A DNA stretch of 64,000 nt, taken from assembly GCF_963668385.1 (NCBI RefSeq), contig NZ_OY764327.1, positions 1,550,001-1,614,000 on the forward strand, written 5' to 3'. The stretch is from an uncultured Carboxylicivirga sp. Lineage in GTDB: Bacteria; Bacteroidota; Bacteroidia; Bacteroidales; Marinilabiliaceae. Every line of letters begins with the position of its first letter. Positions within the stretch are counted from its first letter, which is position 1. Shown here in pieces: positions 45,322 to 54,576 of the stretch. The notes under the pieces were generated by a model, which had not been told where the DNA came from, ran no database searches, and saw only the letters and a program-made list of their open reading frames with translations. Position numbers and translations under genes: made by a program.

Positions 45322-46911
45322 ATGGAACTACTTCAAACAAGCTATTTTGCATTATTTATTATTATCTGTTTAGGATTTATTATTGGTAACATAAAGGTAA
45401 AAGGAGTATCGCTCGATATTTCTGCCATTATTTTTGTTGCATTGGTTTTTGGACACATGGGCATTGTGCTACCTAATGTGTTAGAAAAGATAGGTCTTAT
45501 ATTGTTTATTTATACAATTGGAGTTCAGGCAGGACCAGGATTTTTCGATTCATTTAAAAAGAATGGACGAAATTTAGTCGTAATTGCAGCAGCAGTTATA
45601 TCCTCGGCAGCGTTAGTTGCTTTTCTAGCGTTTTATTTCTTAGGGTTAGATATGCCTATTGTTACAGGCTTGCTTACAGGCGCATTGACTAGCACGCCAG
45701 GATTAGCGGCAGCTATTGAAATTACCAATTCTCCTTTGGTATCAATTGGTTATGGTGTCGCATATCCCTTTGGTGTCATAGGTGTTATTTTGTTTGTGAA
45801 GTTTTATCCAAAAATTATTAGAGCAAATATTAAAAAAGCAGAAGAGGAATTTGAAAAGGTATCGATTCAAGGATATCCTGAAATTAAGCATATCAGTCTG
45901 GTGGTAGAAAATGAAAATGTTATTGGTAAAACCATTCAGGAACTAAGAGTCAGAACAATGACACAAGCCGTGATATCACGTGTTTTGCATGATGGTCATG
46001 CGGTTACGCCCAGTAGGCAAACAGTTCTTCATAAGGGCGATTTATTACGAGCCGTTGGAACAGAAGCTGCACTACAAAAAGTGGCTGTTCTAATTGGGTC
46101 AAGAACCGAGGAGAAAGTTCCTCTTGATAAAGGCTATGAAGTACAATCTCTTTTGGTGACAAATAAAGAAGCCATTAGTGCAACTCTTGGAAGTTTTAAC
46201 TTATGGATTAATTACCAGGCTACAGTTACCCGTATCAGACGAAGTGGTATTGATATTACCCCATCACCCAATGTAAAATTGCAAATGGGTGATAAAGTGA
46301 TTGTAGCATGTAATCGTCAGAATATGATGCAAGTAATCCGTATTTTTGGTAACGATGATAAGAAATTATCAGATACTGACTTCTTTCCGGTTGCAGCAGG
46401 AATTGTTCTAGGTGTTTTATTCGGAAAGATGTCGCTTTCATTCGGAAACTCATTTACATTTAGTTTGGGGTTAACGGGTGGAGTTTTAGCTGTTGCTATG
46501 ATTTTAAGTAGAATTGGAAGAACCGGTCCTGTTATCTGGAGTATGTCGGGCGCCGCCAATCAATTGTTACGACAGTTAGGCTTGATGTTCTTTTTGGCAT
46601 CAGTTGGGACCAAAGCTGGAGCTACATTAATTGATACTTATCATCAATACGGATTTAAGTTATTTGTGGTAGGAGGATTAATAACTCTAATCCCAATGAT
46701 TATGGCTGTTGTGGCAGCTTACTTTATAAAATCGATTAATATTTTAACTCTGTTGGGTACAATTACCGGATCGATGACAAGTACGCCGGGATTGGCTGCT
46801 GTTGATAGTACATCAGATAGTAATGCGCCTGCTATTGCTTACGCAACGGTGTATCCTGTAGCTATGGTTCTGCTGGTGATTTTTGTACAGATTCTTGGAT
46901 TATTCGCTTAA
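45322..46911 (+). CDS. AAEX-type aspartate:alanine exchanger family transporter
   Basis: The 529-residue product has two similar membrane halves (about 1-170 and 355-529), each with a glycine-rich GALTSTPGLAAAIE or GSMTSTPGLAAVDS motif, and a central cytoplasmic region (about 190-340) with two TrkA-C-type ligand-binding domains. This is the YidE/YbjL duplication architecture. It probably exchanges dicarboxylates or amino acids across the inner membrane. It is followed by a beta-barrel gene 36 bases away. Confidence 0.9.
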   Translation: MELLQTSYFALFIIICLGFIIGNIKVKGVSLDISAIIFVALVFGHMGIVLPNVLEKIGLILFIYTIGVQAGPGFFDSFKKNGRNLVVIAAAVISSAALVAFLAFYFLGLDMPIVTGLLTGALTSTPGLAAAIEITNSPLVSIGYGVAYPFGVIGVILFVKFYPKIIRANIKKAEEEFEKVSIQGYPEIKHISLVVENENVIGKTIQELRVRTMTQAVISRVLHDGHAVTPSRQTVLHKGDLLRAVGTEAALQKVAVLIGSRTEEKVPLDKGYEVQSLLVTNKEAISATLGSFNLWINYQATVTRIRRSGIDITPSPNVKLQMGDKVIVACNRQNMMQVIRIFGNDDKKLSDTDFFPVAAGIVLGVLFGKMSLSFGNSFTFSLGLTGGVLAVAMILSRIGRTGPVIWSMSGAANQLLRQLGLMFFLASVGTKAGATLIDTYHQYGFKLFVVGGLITLIPMIMAVVAAYFIKSINILTLLGTITGSMTSTPGLAAVDSTSDSNAPAIAYATVYPVAMVLLVIFVQILGLFA

Positions 46912-46947
46912 ATTTTACGTACTTAACATTTGATTTAAAACTAATCT

Positions 46948-47622
46948 ATGAAAAAGCTAATTGTAGTTATGTCTTTTCTGGCTATTTATATTGTTGGAAA
47001 TGCACAAAATGGAACTGTTCATCAATTGTATAAACTTCCTGAAGAGTCAAAGGCTTCATTAGGAGGAAGTAAGGGAATAGAATTAACACCTTTATTCGGA
47101 TATCAGTTCAATGGCCGTATTGATGGTTATAAAGATCGCTTTAAAATGTATGATGCGGCTAATTATGGAGTGGCTCTATCAATGGAAGTAAAACCACAGG
47201 TTAGAGCTGAACTGAGTTATACAATTTCACCGACCGATGCTGCTTATTCAAGTATTTACGGTGATCACGAAAGGTATAATATCGATATTCATTATTTTCA
47301 GTTAGGTGGTATCTATGAGCTAACAGATACGCAAGTAAAACCCTTCGGATTGTTTTCTCTTGGAGCAACATGGTTTGATTTAAAATCAGGGGCTAGTGAT
47401 CATGTTTCATTCTCTGCTGCAATGGGAGCAGGATTGAAAATCTTTTTAAGCGATAGAATTGGAATTCGTCTGCAAGGAAGACTATTGTTGCCTATGTATT
47501 TCGAAGGAGGTGGATTATTCTTAGGCATAGGTACTGGAGGCCCTTCTTCTGGATTTGGTATTAGTACCGGTGTTTTAGCAGTTCAAGGTGAATTGTCAGG
47601 AGGTTTAATCTTCAGATTTTAA
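46948..47622 (+). CDS. Outer-membrane beta-barrel (porin-family) protein
   Basis: The 224-residue product has a signal peptide (MKKLIVVMSFLAIYIVGNAQ) and then alternating strands ending in GLIFRF, an outer-membrane insertion pattern. It resembles OmpW/porin-family proteins of Bacteroidota, but no specific substrate is visible. It may share a transcript with the AAEX transporter. A hairpin terminator follows. Confidence 0.75.
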   Translation: MKKLIVVMSFLAIYIVGNAQNGTVHQLYKLPEESKASLGGSKGIELTPLFGYQFNGRIDGYKDRFKMYDAANYGVALSMEVKPQVRAELSYTISPTDAAYSSIYGDHERYNIDIHYFQLGGIYELTDTQVKPFGLFSLGATWFDLKSGASDHVSFSAAMGAGLKIFLSDRIGIRLQGRLLLPMYFEGGGLFLGIGTGGPSSGFGISTGVLAVQGELSGGLIFRF

Positions 47623-47642
47623 AATAACTTATATCGTTTAGC

Positions 47643-47670
47643 CACTTCATGTTATGAAGTGACTTTTTTA
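47643..47670. terminator. Hairpin terminator between convergent genes
   Basis: Arms CACTTCAT (47643-47650) and ATGAAGTG (47654-47661) with a three-base loop and downstream T residues lie between the barrel gene and the convergent pentapeptide gene. Confidence 0.75.
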
Positions 47671-48243
47671 AAGTTCAATTTTTAGATCATATTTAGATAA
47701 TAATCCGGGTAATCCTCTAACTGAAAATTTGGTCTTTTTTAACCGGTTTTTATCTGGATCAATAATGAACGCGTATGATGTTGTTAAATCAGCTTTGTCG
47801 AGGTTTGTATGATCAAATACGGCGTTTAATAGGTTACAGTTATCAAAAGTTGAGTTTGATAAATCTGTTTCGGAAAAATCAACTTCTTCCATTTGGCAAT
47901 CTTTGAAAAAAGTATTTTTAATTTTTCGTTGATAGAAAGAAGAAAAATTAAGTTGACAATTTTCGAATTGGGGCGATAACATATAATCGTGACATTGATC
48001 AAATTGTAGTCCTAATAATTTGCAGTTTTGAAATCGTACATTACTAAAAGCTGTATTTGTAAGTTTTGATGTACTTAAGTCACAATCTTTAAAAAGGCAA
48101 TCAACAAAAGTAAATGAAGATAGGTCAAGATCAGAAAATCTACATCCTTTAAATTCACAATTGTCATATTCTCCTTGTTCAGGATGCTCTATGGTAAAAT
48201 CTACATTTAAAAACTCCTCTTCTTCAAAAATTGGACGTATCAT
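47668..48243 (-). CDS. Pentapeptide-repeat protein
   Basis: The 191-residue product is made of A(D/N)LXX-type pentapeptides (for example DLDLSSFTFVDCLFKDCDLS and DLSNSTFDNCNL), which form a right-handed quadrilateral helix. Similar proteins include the Qnr and McbG types that mimic DNA and protect gyrase, but most have no known role. It has no signal peptide and stands alone. Confidence 0.85.
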   Translation of the reverse strand: MIRPIFEEEEFLNVDFTIEHPEQGEYDNCEFKGCRFSDLDLSSFTFVDCLFKDCDLSTSKLTNTAFSNVRFQNCKLLGLQFDQCHDYMLSPQFENCQLNFSSFYQRKIKNTFFKDCQMEEVDFSETDLSNSTFDNCNLLNAVFDHTNLDKADLTTSYAFIIDPDKNRLKKTKFSVRGLPGLLSKYDLKIEL

Positions 48244-48269
48244 ACTTTCTTGAGTTAATCGTTAGAATG

Positions 48270-48277
48270 CAAAATTA
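48270..48277 (-). promoter_or_regulatory. Possible -7 element of the pentapeptide gene
   Basis: TAATTTTG on the minus strand lies 26 bases before the ATG at 48243 and overlaps the tail of the KamA-gene terminator. No good -33 box was found. Confidence 0.3.
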
Positions 48278-48309
48278 AAAAGCGAAAACAGATTACTCCA
48301 TTTTCGCTT
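48272..48309 (-). terminator. Rho-independent terminator after the KamA-family gene
   Basis: On the minus strand nine-base arms (48309-48301 and 48288-48280) are exactly complementary, with a twelve-base loop and a following T-rich run. Confidence 0.8.
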
Positions 48310-48335
48310 AAACTATTTATGAATAAAGTATTGTT

Positions 48336-49640
48336 TTATCCCAAAAACATATCAGACAGTTCTTCATCGAAAAAGAACTCTTCTTGATTAAATGCGGGTT
48401 GTAAATCATCCATCCATAATGCTTTGTTGGTGTATTTCGCAAAAAACGGACGAGCAGCCCAATCGCTGTTTCTACCTTGAATAAATTCTAGAATAAATAC
48501 TTTTTCTCCTTTTACTTCGGTAACTCCAACAATACGTACTTTACCTGGAGTGCACGACATACTTGGGCCTCGAACAGTACGGCATATACCGCTTACTTTT
48601 GTATAAGCTTTCTGGAAAATTTCCCAGGCATCGGCTAAAGAAACTCCAAAATATTTTTGAGCCCCAGTATCGCGGGCAATAAACATATAGTATGGGATTA
48701 AGCCTAATTGAACCTGTTTTTGCCACATTGTCGACCAGACTTCTGGTTTAGCGTTAATGTGATTCAATAATGGTGATTGAGTACGAATTTGCGCCCCTGT
48801 TGCACGAATTTTTTTAATCGCTTGTTGTACAGCTTCGGTTTCCAACTCTCGATAGTGATTAAAGTGAGCCATAAATGCCAATGATAATCCCGCATTGGTT
48901 ACCTTTTTAAATGCATTTAATACAATCTCTGAATCTTCATCAGTCAAATATCTGTATGGCCAGAAGCCAAGTGTTTTAGAACCAATACGAATATTTCGAA
49001 GATGAGGAATGTTAGCTTCAACTAATGCTGTTAAATATTGGTCGATGATTTTCCCCTTCATAACCATTGGGTCGCCACCGGTAATTAATACATCAGTAAT
49101 TTCGGGATGCTCTTTCAAATATCCGATAACGTAATCAATTTCCTTCATGGCAAATTTCATTTCATCCATGTTGGTGAATTGAGGCCAGCGGAAACAGAAA
49201 GTACAAAACGCATGACATGTTTGTCCCTGAGCTGGAAAAAACAACATGGTTTCATCATATTTATGTTGAACTCCGGTAAGTTTAACTCCATTTAATTCTG
49301 GAACATTGTATTCTAACTGACCGGCAGGATGTGGATTTAGTTTTTCTCTAATTTTGTTAGCTTCTTCCTTTATGGTTGCTTTATCGGCTCCGCTTTTTAA
49401 AATCTTAGCCATGTGGTCGAAATCTTCTTCTTCCAACATGTCTTTTTGAGGAAAGTTTAAAATAAAAATCGGATCTTCTTTGTAATTGTTCCAGTCTATT
49501 AATTCATTAACAACATAGTTGTTGGTTTTAAATGGTAATACTGTACCAACTACTTCAATAACAAACTTATCTTCTTCTGATAGTTTTTCAATCTGTGGAA
49601 TTTGTCGATAATTATGCAGCGCATAAATTTGATACTTCAT
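48336..49640 (-). CDS. KamA-family radical SAM protein (lysine 2,3-aminomutase-like)
   Basis: The 434-residue product (start ATG 49640; a GTG at 49679 is open but unlikely) has the radical SAM motif CHAFCTFCFRW near residue 140 (CX3CX2C) and GGDPMVM near 188. It belongs to the KamA family, which uses pyridoxal phosphate and S-adenosylmethionine to move amino groups in lysine or related amino acids; the SCTPGKVRI lysine near 363 is a candidate pyridoxal phosphate site. Whether the substrate is lysine is not certain. It is monocistronic. Confidence 0.85.
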   Translation of the reverse strand: MKYQIYALHNYRQIPQIEKLSEEDKFVIEVVGTVLPFKTNNYVVNELIDWNNYKEDPIFILNFPQKDMLEEEDFDHMAKILKSGADKATIKEEANKIREKLNPHPAGQLEYNVPELNGVKLTGVQHKYDETMLFFPAQGQTCHAFCTFCFRWPQFTNMDEMKFAMKEIDYVIGYLKEHPEITDVLITGGDPMVMKGKIIDQYLTALVEANIPHLRNIRIGSKTLGFWPYRYLTDEDSEIVLNAFKKVTNAGLSLAFMAHFNHYRELETEAVQQAIKKIRATGAQIRTQSPLLNHINAKPEVWSTMWQKQVQLGLIPYYMFIARDTGAQKYFGVSLADAWEIFQKAYTKVSGICRTVRGPSMSCTPGKVRIVGVTEVKGEKVFILEFIQGRNSDWAARPFFAKYTNKALWMDDLQPAFNQEEFFFDEELSDMFLG

Positions 49641-49917
49641 AGGCGTAACTTTCTTTTTGATGATTCGGCAAAAACGCACGAAATAAACATCGGTTTATAA
49701 AATTGGGCTTGACTGTAACAATCGAAAAAACATGAGTTTAACCCAATGACGAGACTCTAAATGTGCTAAAAAAAGAGCGGTGCGAAGATACAGCAAATAA
49801 AAGTTAATTCAAAGTTAGTTAACTTAAAATTAATATCGGGGCAAAGATCCTGAAAAACAGTATTGTGGAATATTGGAAGACTGTTGTTTCGCATCCTTTA
49901 CTTACGATTAACAAAGA

Positions 49918-51336
49918 TTAACGTATCAATTCGTTACGATTGGTATCTAATTTTAAAAATACAAACAATAACAGTGTAAAACCCCATAAAGATGATCCTC
50001 CATAACTAAAAAATGGTAAAGGAATGCCAATCACCGGAGCTAACCCCATTGTCATACCCATGTTGATAGCAAAGTGGAAAAAGAAGATTGCTGCTACTCC
50101 ATAACCATACACACGGCTAAATGTGGAGTGTTGTTGTTCCGCTAAATAAATAAGGCGAAAGAATAGAGCCATAAAAAGAATTACAAGTGTTACAGAACCA
50201 ATGAATCCCCATTCTTCACCAACCGTACAGAATATAAAATCGGTAGACTGTTCGGGTACGAAGTTGAATTTCGTTTGAGTTCCTTCTAAAAATCCTTTTC
50301 CCATAACACCACCCGATCCAATGGCAATTTTAGATTGGTTAACGTTGTATCCTGCACCAAGTGGGTCCGATTCTAATCCTAGCATCACATTAATACGCAC
50401 GCGCTGATAATCTGAAAGTACTGATTCAAAAAAGTAATCGGCAGATAAAGTTAATAAAATGGCACTCCATAATATTAAGATGTAAACAGGTAGCTTACGA
50501 AATGTTCGCTTTACAAATGACGTAGCTAAAAGATATACAGAAGCAATTAATAATCCAGGTAGTAATAAATACTCGGTTTGCCACTCTTTTTCAAATATGC
50601 GACGTAATAAATAGCCCAAACCAAATGATGCAAGTGTAATTAATAATGGTCTTATTAATTCCTGTCTCATTCCCTTAAGATATAGCATAACAAATATACC
50701 AACCGCAATTAAACCTACAATTGTAGCATTAGGCACTAAAAGGGTAAGAGTTGTTACAACAGCAGCTATTAATCCAAATACTAAAAAGTATGGGGATAGG
50801 CCTTCGCGATAAAAAACGAGAATAAATACAGCAAAAACCAAAGCCGATCCTGTATCGTTCTGTAAGATGATAATGAGCATCGGGAGTAATAATATACCTG
50901 CCACTTTTGCCAAATCACTGAACCGATCAAACGTAAATCCATATCTACTGATTGCCCTGGATACGGCCAGAGTAGTTGCTAACTTACACAGCTCAACGGG
51001 TTGAAAACGGATTGGACCAACTTCGAACCATGCTTTAGCACCATTTACCTCTTTACCAAAAAAGAGTACCATCAATAGTAAAAAGATGGTAAAACCATAA
51101 AATATATAAGAAAACTCTACAAAGAACTTACTGTCGGTAATAATTATAATTCCCACAAAGAAAAGAGAAAAACCAATCCACATCAATTGTTTGAAGTACT
51201 CAAACTTGGTGTCAAAAAATACGGGGTTCTCGGGGTTGAAATTGGCAGCATAAATATTCAGCCATCCAAAACCCACTAATAATGCATATAAAAGCACTAC
51301 AACCCAGTCTATCTTCTTTGTTTGATTATTTGGCAT
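49918..51336 (-). CDS. rodA: Rod shape-determining SEDS glycosyltransferase RodA
   Basis: The 472-residue product has about ten membrane helices and SEDS features: PIRFQPVELCKLATTLA near residue 107, LQNDTGSALVF near 158, and FVPEQSTDFIFCTVGEEWGF near 358 with GIPLPFFSYGGSS near 441. RodA polymerises glycan strands for elongation. Its gene overlaps the PBP2 gene by 11 bases, so they are translationally coupled. It is longer than E. coli RodA (about 370), with extra membrane segments in the middle that are usual for Bacteroidota. Confidence 0.94.
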   Translation of the reverse strand: MPNNQTKKIDWVVVLLYALLVGFGWLNIYAANFNPENPVFFDTKFEYFKQLMWIGFSLFFVGIIIITDSKFFVEFSYIFYGFTIFLLLMVLFFGKEVNGAKAWFEVGPIRFQPVELCKLATTLAVSRAISRYGFTFDRFSDLAKVAGILLLPMLIIILQNDTGSALVFAVFILVFYREGLSPYFLVFGLIAAVVTTLTLLVPNATIVGLIAVGIFVMLYLKGMRQELIRPLLITLASFGLGYLLRRIFEKEWQTEYLLLPGLLIASVYLLATSFVKRTFRKLPVYILILWSAILLTLSADYFFESVLSDYQRVRINVMLGLESDPLGAGYNVNQSKIAIGSGGVMGKGFLEGTQTKFNFVPEQSTDFIFCTVGEEWGFIGSVTLVILFMALFFRLIYLAEQQHSTFSRVYGYGVAAIFFFHFAINMGMTMGLAPVIGIPLPFFSYGGSSLWGFTLLLFVFLKLDTNRNELIR

Positions 51337-53155
51337 GAATAAAATCTCCTTCTAACATTTTTTTCTCATAATATTTATGACGCTTTGGTATTTCTCCGGC
51401 TATATATTTCTCCATCAATAAAGTTGCCATTGGAGCTGCCCATGTACTACCAAAGCCTGCATTTTCAACAATAACACTAATCGCTATCTTGGGGTTATCT
51501 TTTGGCGCAAAGGCGATAAAAACCGAGTGGTCTTCACCAAACGGGTTCTGTACCGTTCCTGTTTTTCCACACATCGGAATGGAATCGTTATAATAATATC
51601 GTGCAGTTCCAATATCACCACTAAACACTCTCGACATACCTTCCACAACCGTAGTCATATTCTCTGGTTCGATATTTGTTTTGATTTGATCGGTGTAATT
51701 TTCGGCCAGTGATTGATTTTCAATAGCTTTTACAACATGCGGACGATAATAGTAACCACGATTAGCAAATATGGCTGCTTCGTTTGCCATTTGTAGCGGT
51801 GTAACCAATAATTCTCCCTGTCCAATTCCAAGTGAACGAACGGTTAGTGCAATCCAGTGTCCTTTGTATAATTTGTCGTAATATTCGGCAGAAGGAACGC
51901 TACCTGTAATTTCGTAAGGAAGATCAATTCCGAGTTTCTCCCCAAAACCAAAACTTCGAACGTTATTATACCAGGCAACATATCCATCGTGTGTTTTTAC
52001 TCCGGGTCTTTCTAATGTTTGCTTAAAAGCCTGATAAAAAAATGGATTACATGAAGTCTCAATAGCTCCAATAGTTTCGATAGGTGTTCGGTGGTGGTGT
52101 GTACACCTGATAGGTGTTGCCGATGGTCCTGCACAATCAAAACGGGTTTGATCATTAATGGCACCTTCCTGAAAGGCGACGGCAGCATTTACCAATTTAA
52201 ACGATGAACCAGGTGAATATGTACCTTGCAGAGCCCTGTTGTTAAGTGGTTTTAACGAGTCGGAGGCTAAAGTGGTAAACCCTTTGCTTCTGCTACGCCC
52301 CACTAACATTGATGGATCGTACTCAGGTGCCGACACAAAGGTAAGTACTTCTCCTGTTGACGGTTCTATGGCAACAATACTTCCAATTTTGTTTTGCATT
52401 AGCTTTTGTGCGTATTCCTGTAATTCAATATCGAGCGATAGGGTCAGGTTTTTACCAGCAATGGCTGCGGTATCAAAGCGCCCATCCCTAAAAGCTCCTT
52501 TCGAACGACCATGAACATCAACCATCATATAGTTAACGCCTTTAGTTCCGCGTAATTCTTTTTCGTAGGTTAATTCAATGCCATTAATGCCTACATAGTC
52601 ACCTTTTTCGTAATATGCATCCTGATCGAGTTTGTTTTGTCCAACCTCACCCAGATAACCTAAAACGTGTGCAGCAAAAGGATATTCGTATTTACGTACT
52701 GATCGTCCCTGTACAAAAAAGCCTTTAAACTTATAGAGTTTCTCTTGAAAGCGACCGTATTTTTCGGCGCTCAACTGTTTGTAAAATACTGAAGGTTTAT
52801 AAGTTGAAATCTTACGAGCACGTATATTGGCTCTCATCTCAACAAACATTTTTCGTAAATCTTCGAGATCTATATCCAGCGATTCGCAAAAATCAATAGA
52901 GTCAAATGGTGCTAATTCGCGAGGAACCACCATTACATCATACACCGCCTGATTCGAAACCAGTAATTTTCCGTTTCTATCGTAAATTAAACCTCTCGAA
53001 GGATATTGAGTTACGGTTCGTCGTGTATTACTTTCGGCAGAGAATTTATAGGATGGATCGTAAACCTGCAGTACGAATAATTTACCAATGTATAGCAAAC
53101 CAACTGCAAGCATGATGGATGCAACTACTATTGTTCGATTATTAATTCCTCCCAC
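51326..53155 (-). CDS. mrdA: Penicillin-binding protein 2 (elongasome transpeptidase)
   Basis: The 609-residue product has an N-terminal membrane anchor, a PBP dimerisation domain (about 50-240) and a transpeptidase domain with the three catalytic motifs: SXXK in PGSSFKLVN, SXN in SCNPF and KTG in CGKTGTVQ. It cross-links peptidoglycan during elongation with RodA. The GTG at 53155 is the start, three bases after the mreD stop. Confidence 0.94.
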   Translation of the reverse strand: MGGINNRTIVVASIMLAVGLLYIGKLFVLQVYDPSYKFSAESNTRRTVTQYPSRGLIYDRNGKLLVSNQAVYDVMVVPRELAPFDSIDFCESLDIDLEDLRKMFVEMRANIRARKISTYKPSVFYKQLSAEKYGRFQEKLYKFKGFFVQGRSVRKYEYPFAAHVLGYLGEVGQNKLDQDAYYEKGDYVGINGIELTYEKELRGTKGVNYMMVDVHGRSKGAFRDGRFDTAAIAGKNLTLSLDIELQEYAQKLMQNKIGSIVAIEPSTGEVLTFVSAPEYDPSMLVGRSRSKGFTTLASDSLKPLNNRALQGTYSPGSSFKLVNAAVAFQEGAINDQTRFDCAGPSATPIRCTHHHRTPIETIGAIETSCNPFFYQAFKQTLERPGVKTHDGYVAWYNNVRSFGFGEKLGIDLPYEITGSVPSAEYYDKLYKGHWIALTVRSLGIGQGELLVTPLQMANEAAIFANRGYYYRPHVVKAIENQSLAENYTDQIKTNIEPENMTTVVEGMSRVFSGDIGTARYYYNDSIPMCGKTGTVQNPFGEDHSVFIAFAPKDNPKIAISVIVENAGFGSTWAAPMATLLMEKYIAGEIPKRHKYYEKKMLEGDFIHAK

Positions 53156-53158
53156 AAT

Positions 53159-53677
53159 CTACCTCCCTTTGGTTTTACCGCGTCCGAATAACTGCGATAG
53201 AAATATTAATATCATTGTAAATGTAGTACTAGCTAAAACTCTCCATAATGTTGAAAAGAAGTGTGTAATCGAAAACACTTCAATAAAAAACAAGCAGAGA
53301 TGGTGCAGTAATACTAAAATCAAAGCATATCGTAAAAACCATGCTGGTCCATAGAAGGCCATATTAGGTATGGTACCTGGCTGATAATCGTCGCGGGGAG
53401 CAAAAGCTCGCAAAATAGTTGGCCTGAAAAAGGCCATAAATACCGTAGCCGAGGCATGCATTCCTAAAGTATTACTAAAGATATCAACGCTAAATCCGGA
53501 TATAAACGCCAGAATTAACAATAACCAACCCGGAGTTTCGAACGGTAGGGTAATAATAAACAGTACATACAAATATGGATTGACAAATCCGCTAAACTGA
53601 ATATTGTTTAGTACCAACACTTGTATGAGTGTCAGAAAAAAGAAATTGAATATATATCGTGGTAAATAACTAATCAT
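53159..53677 (-). CDS. mreD: Rod shape-determining protein MreD
   Basis: The 172-residue protein has about five or six membrane helices and no other domain, matching MreD in size, position and hydrophobic pattern (FNFFFLTLIQVLVLN, DIFSNTLGMHA). It links the cytoplasmic and periplasmic parts of the elongation complex. It overlaps mreC by eight bases. Confidence 0.88.
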   Translation of the reverse strand: MISYLPRYIFNFFFLTLIQVLVLNNIQFSGFVNPYLYVLFIITLPFETPGWLLLILAFISGFSVDIFSNTLGMHASATVFMAFFRPTILRAFAPRDDYQPGTIPNMAFYGPAWFLRYALILVLLHHLCLFFIEVFSITHFFSTLWRVLASTTFTMILIFLSQLFGRGKTKGR

Positions 53678-54500
53678 TCTCGGTCTCTTGTTCCAGTTCT
53701 AATTGTTCTTTTTTCAACGGGTGGCCAATCACCTCTACGTACGAAAGGTTTTTAAAATCAACCGAAAGTTTCACTTTAATATCGTAAAAACTTTCACCTT
53801 GGTTTAGAGTTACTTCTTCAACATGTCCAATTAATATATCACTAGGAAAGATGGTTGAATAACCACTGGTTACCACCAAATCGCCTACGTTTACTTTGGC
53901 ATGACGAGGTATTTCGCGTAAGTGTGCAAACTGATAATTACCACCATTCCATTCCAATGCTCCAAAATATCCCGACGATTTCAATTTAGCTGAAATCTTT
54001 AATCGGGTGTTTAATATGGAAATTACGGTTGAATAATTATCCGAAATATTCTTTACTATTCCTACCACACCTTTTGAAGAGATGACGCCCATTTCGGCTT
54101 CCAGGCCATGGTTTCTTCCTTTGTTTAAGGTTAGGTAGTTAAATCGTTTATTAGTTGAGTTATTAATTACTTTGGCTGCACGATACACATATTCCTGTTG
54201 ACTTAAGCTGTCAAAAACCAGGTTAAAGTAATCGCGTGATGCTTTAAAGGACTCGGGAAGTCTACTGCGCAGATACGCGTTCTCTTGGGCCAACTCGTTG
54301 TTGATCTGTTTCAGCATCAGATATTCGGTACTGTTGCTGTAGCTTTCGTATAGTCCTCCGGTTACATTATTGGAAGATGATAAGAAAACCGATCGTTGGT
54401 ACGAATTATAATTGATGACGAAAAGAAGAGATATCAGTTCTATTAAGATAAAAAGAATGGTAAAGTGATTCTTGATGATAAAACGGATAATACTTCTCAT
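53670..54500 (-). CDS. mreC: Rod shape-determining protein MreC
   Basis: The 276-residue product has one N-terminal membrane helix (about 10-30), a coiled coil (about 60-90) and the MreC beta-domain, with NKGRNHGLEAEMGVISSKGVVG near residue 127 and VVTSGYSTIFPSDILIG near 207. It is the periplasmic scaffold of the elongasome. A hairpin terminator separates it from mreB upstream. Confidence 0.92.
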   Translation of the reverse strand: MRSIIRFIIKNHFTILFILIELISLLFVINYNSYQRSVFLSSSNNVTGGLYESYSNSTEYLMLKQINNELAQENAYLRSRLPESFKASRDYFNLVFDSLSQQEYVYRAAKVINNSTNKRFNYLTLNKGRNHGLEAEMGVISSKGVVGIVKNISDNYSTVISILNTRLKISAKLKSSGYFGALEWNGGNYQFAHLREIPRHAKVNVGDLVVTSGYSTIFPSDILIGHVEEVTLNQGESFYDIKVKLSVDFKNLSYVEVIGHPLKKEQLELEQETEND

Positions 54501-54522
54501 TGTAAGTGGTGGGTGTTTTCAG

Positions 54523-54562
54523 TAATAAAACAAAACTGCCTTGCCCGATCAGCAAGGCAGTT
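54523..54562 (-). terminator. Terminator-like hairpin between mreB and mreC
   Basis: On the minus strand arms of eleven bases (54562-54552 and 54544-54534) are exactly complementary with a seven-base loop and are followed by TTTTG and TTTT. It starts 15 bases after the mreB stop and ends 23 bases before the mreC start, so it may limit read-through from purH-mreB into mreCD. Confidence 0.85.
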
Positions 54563-54576
54563 AAGGTGAATTAATT

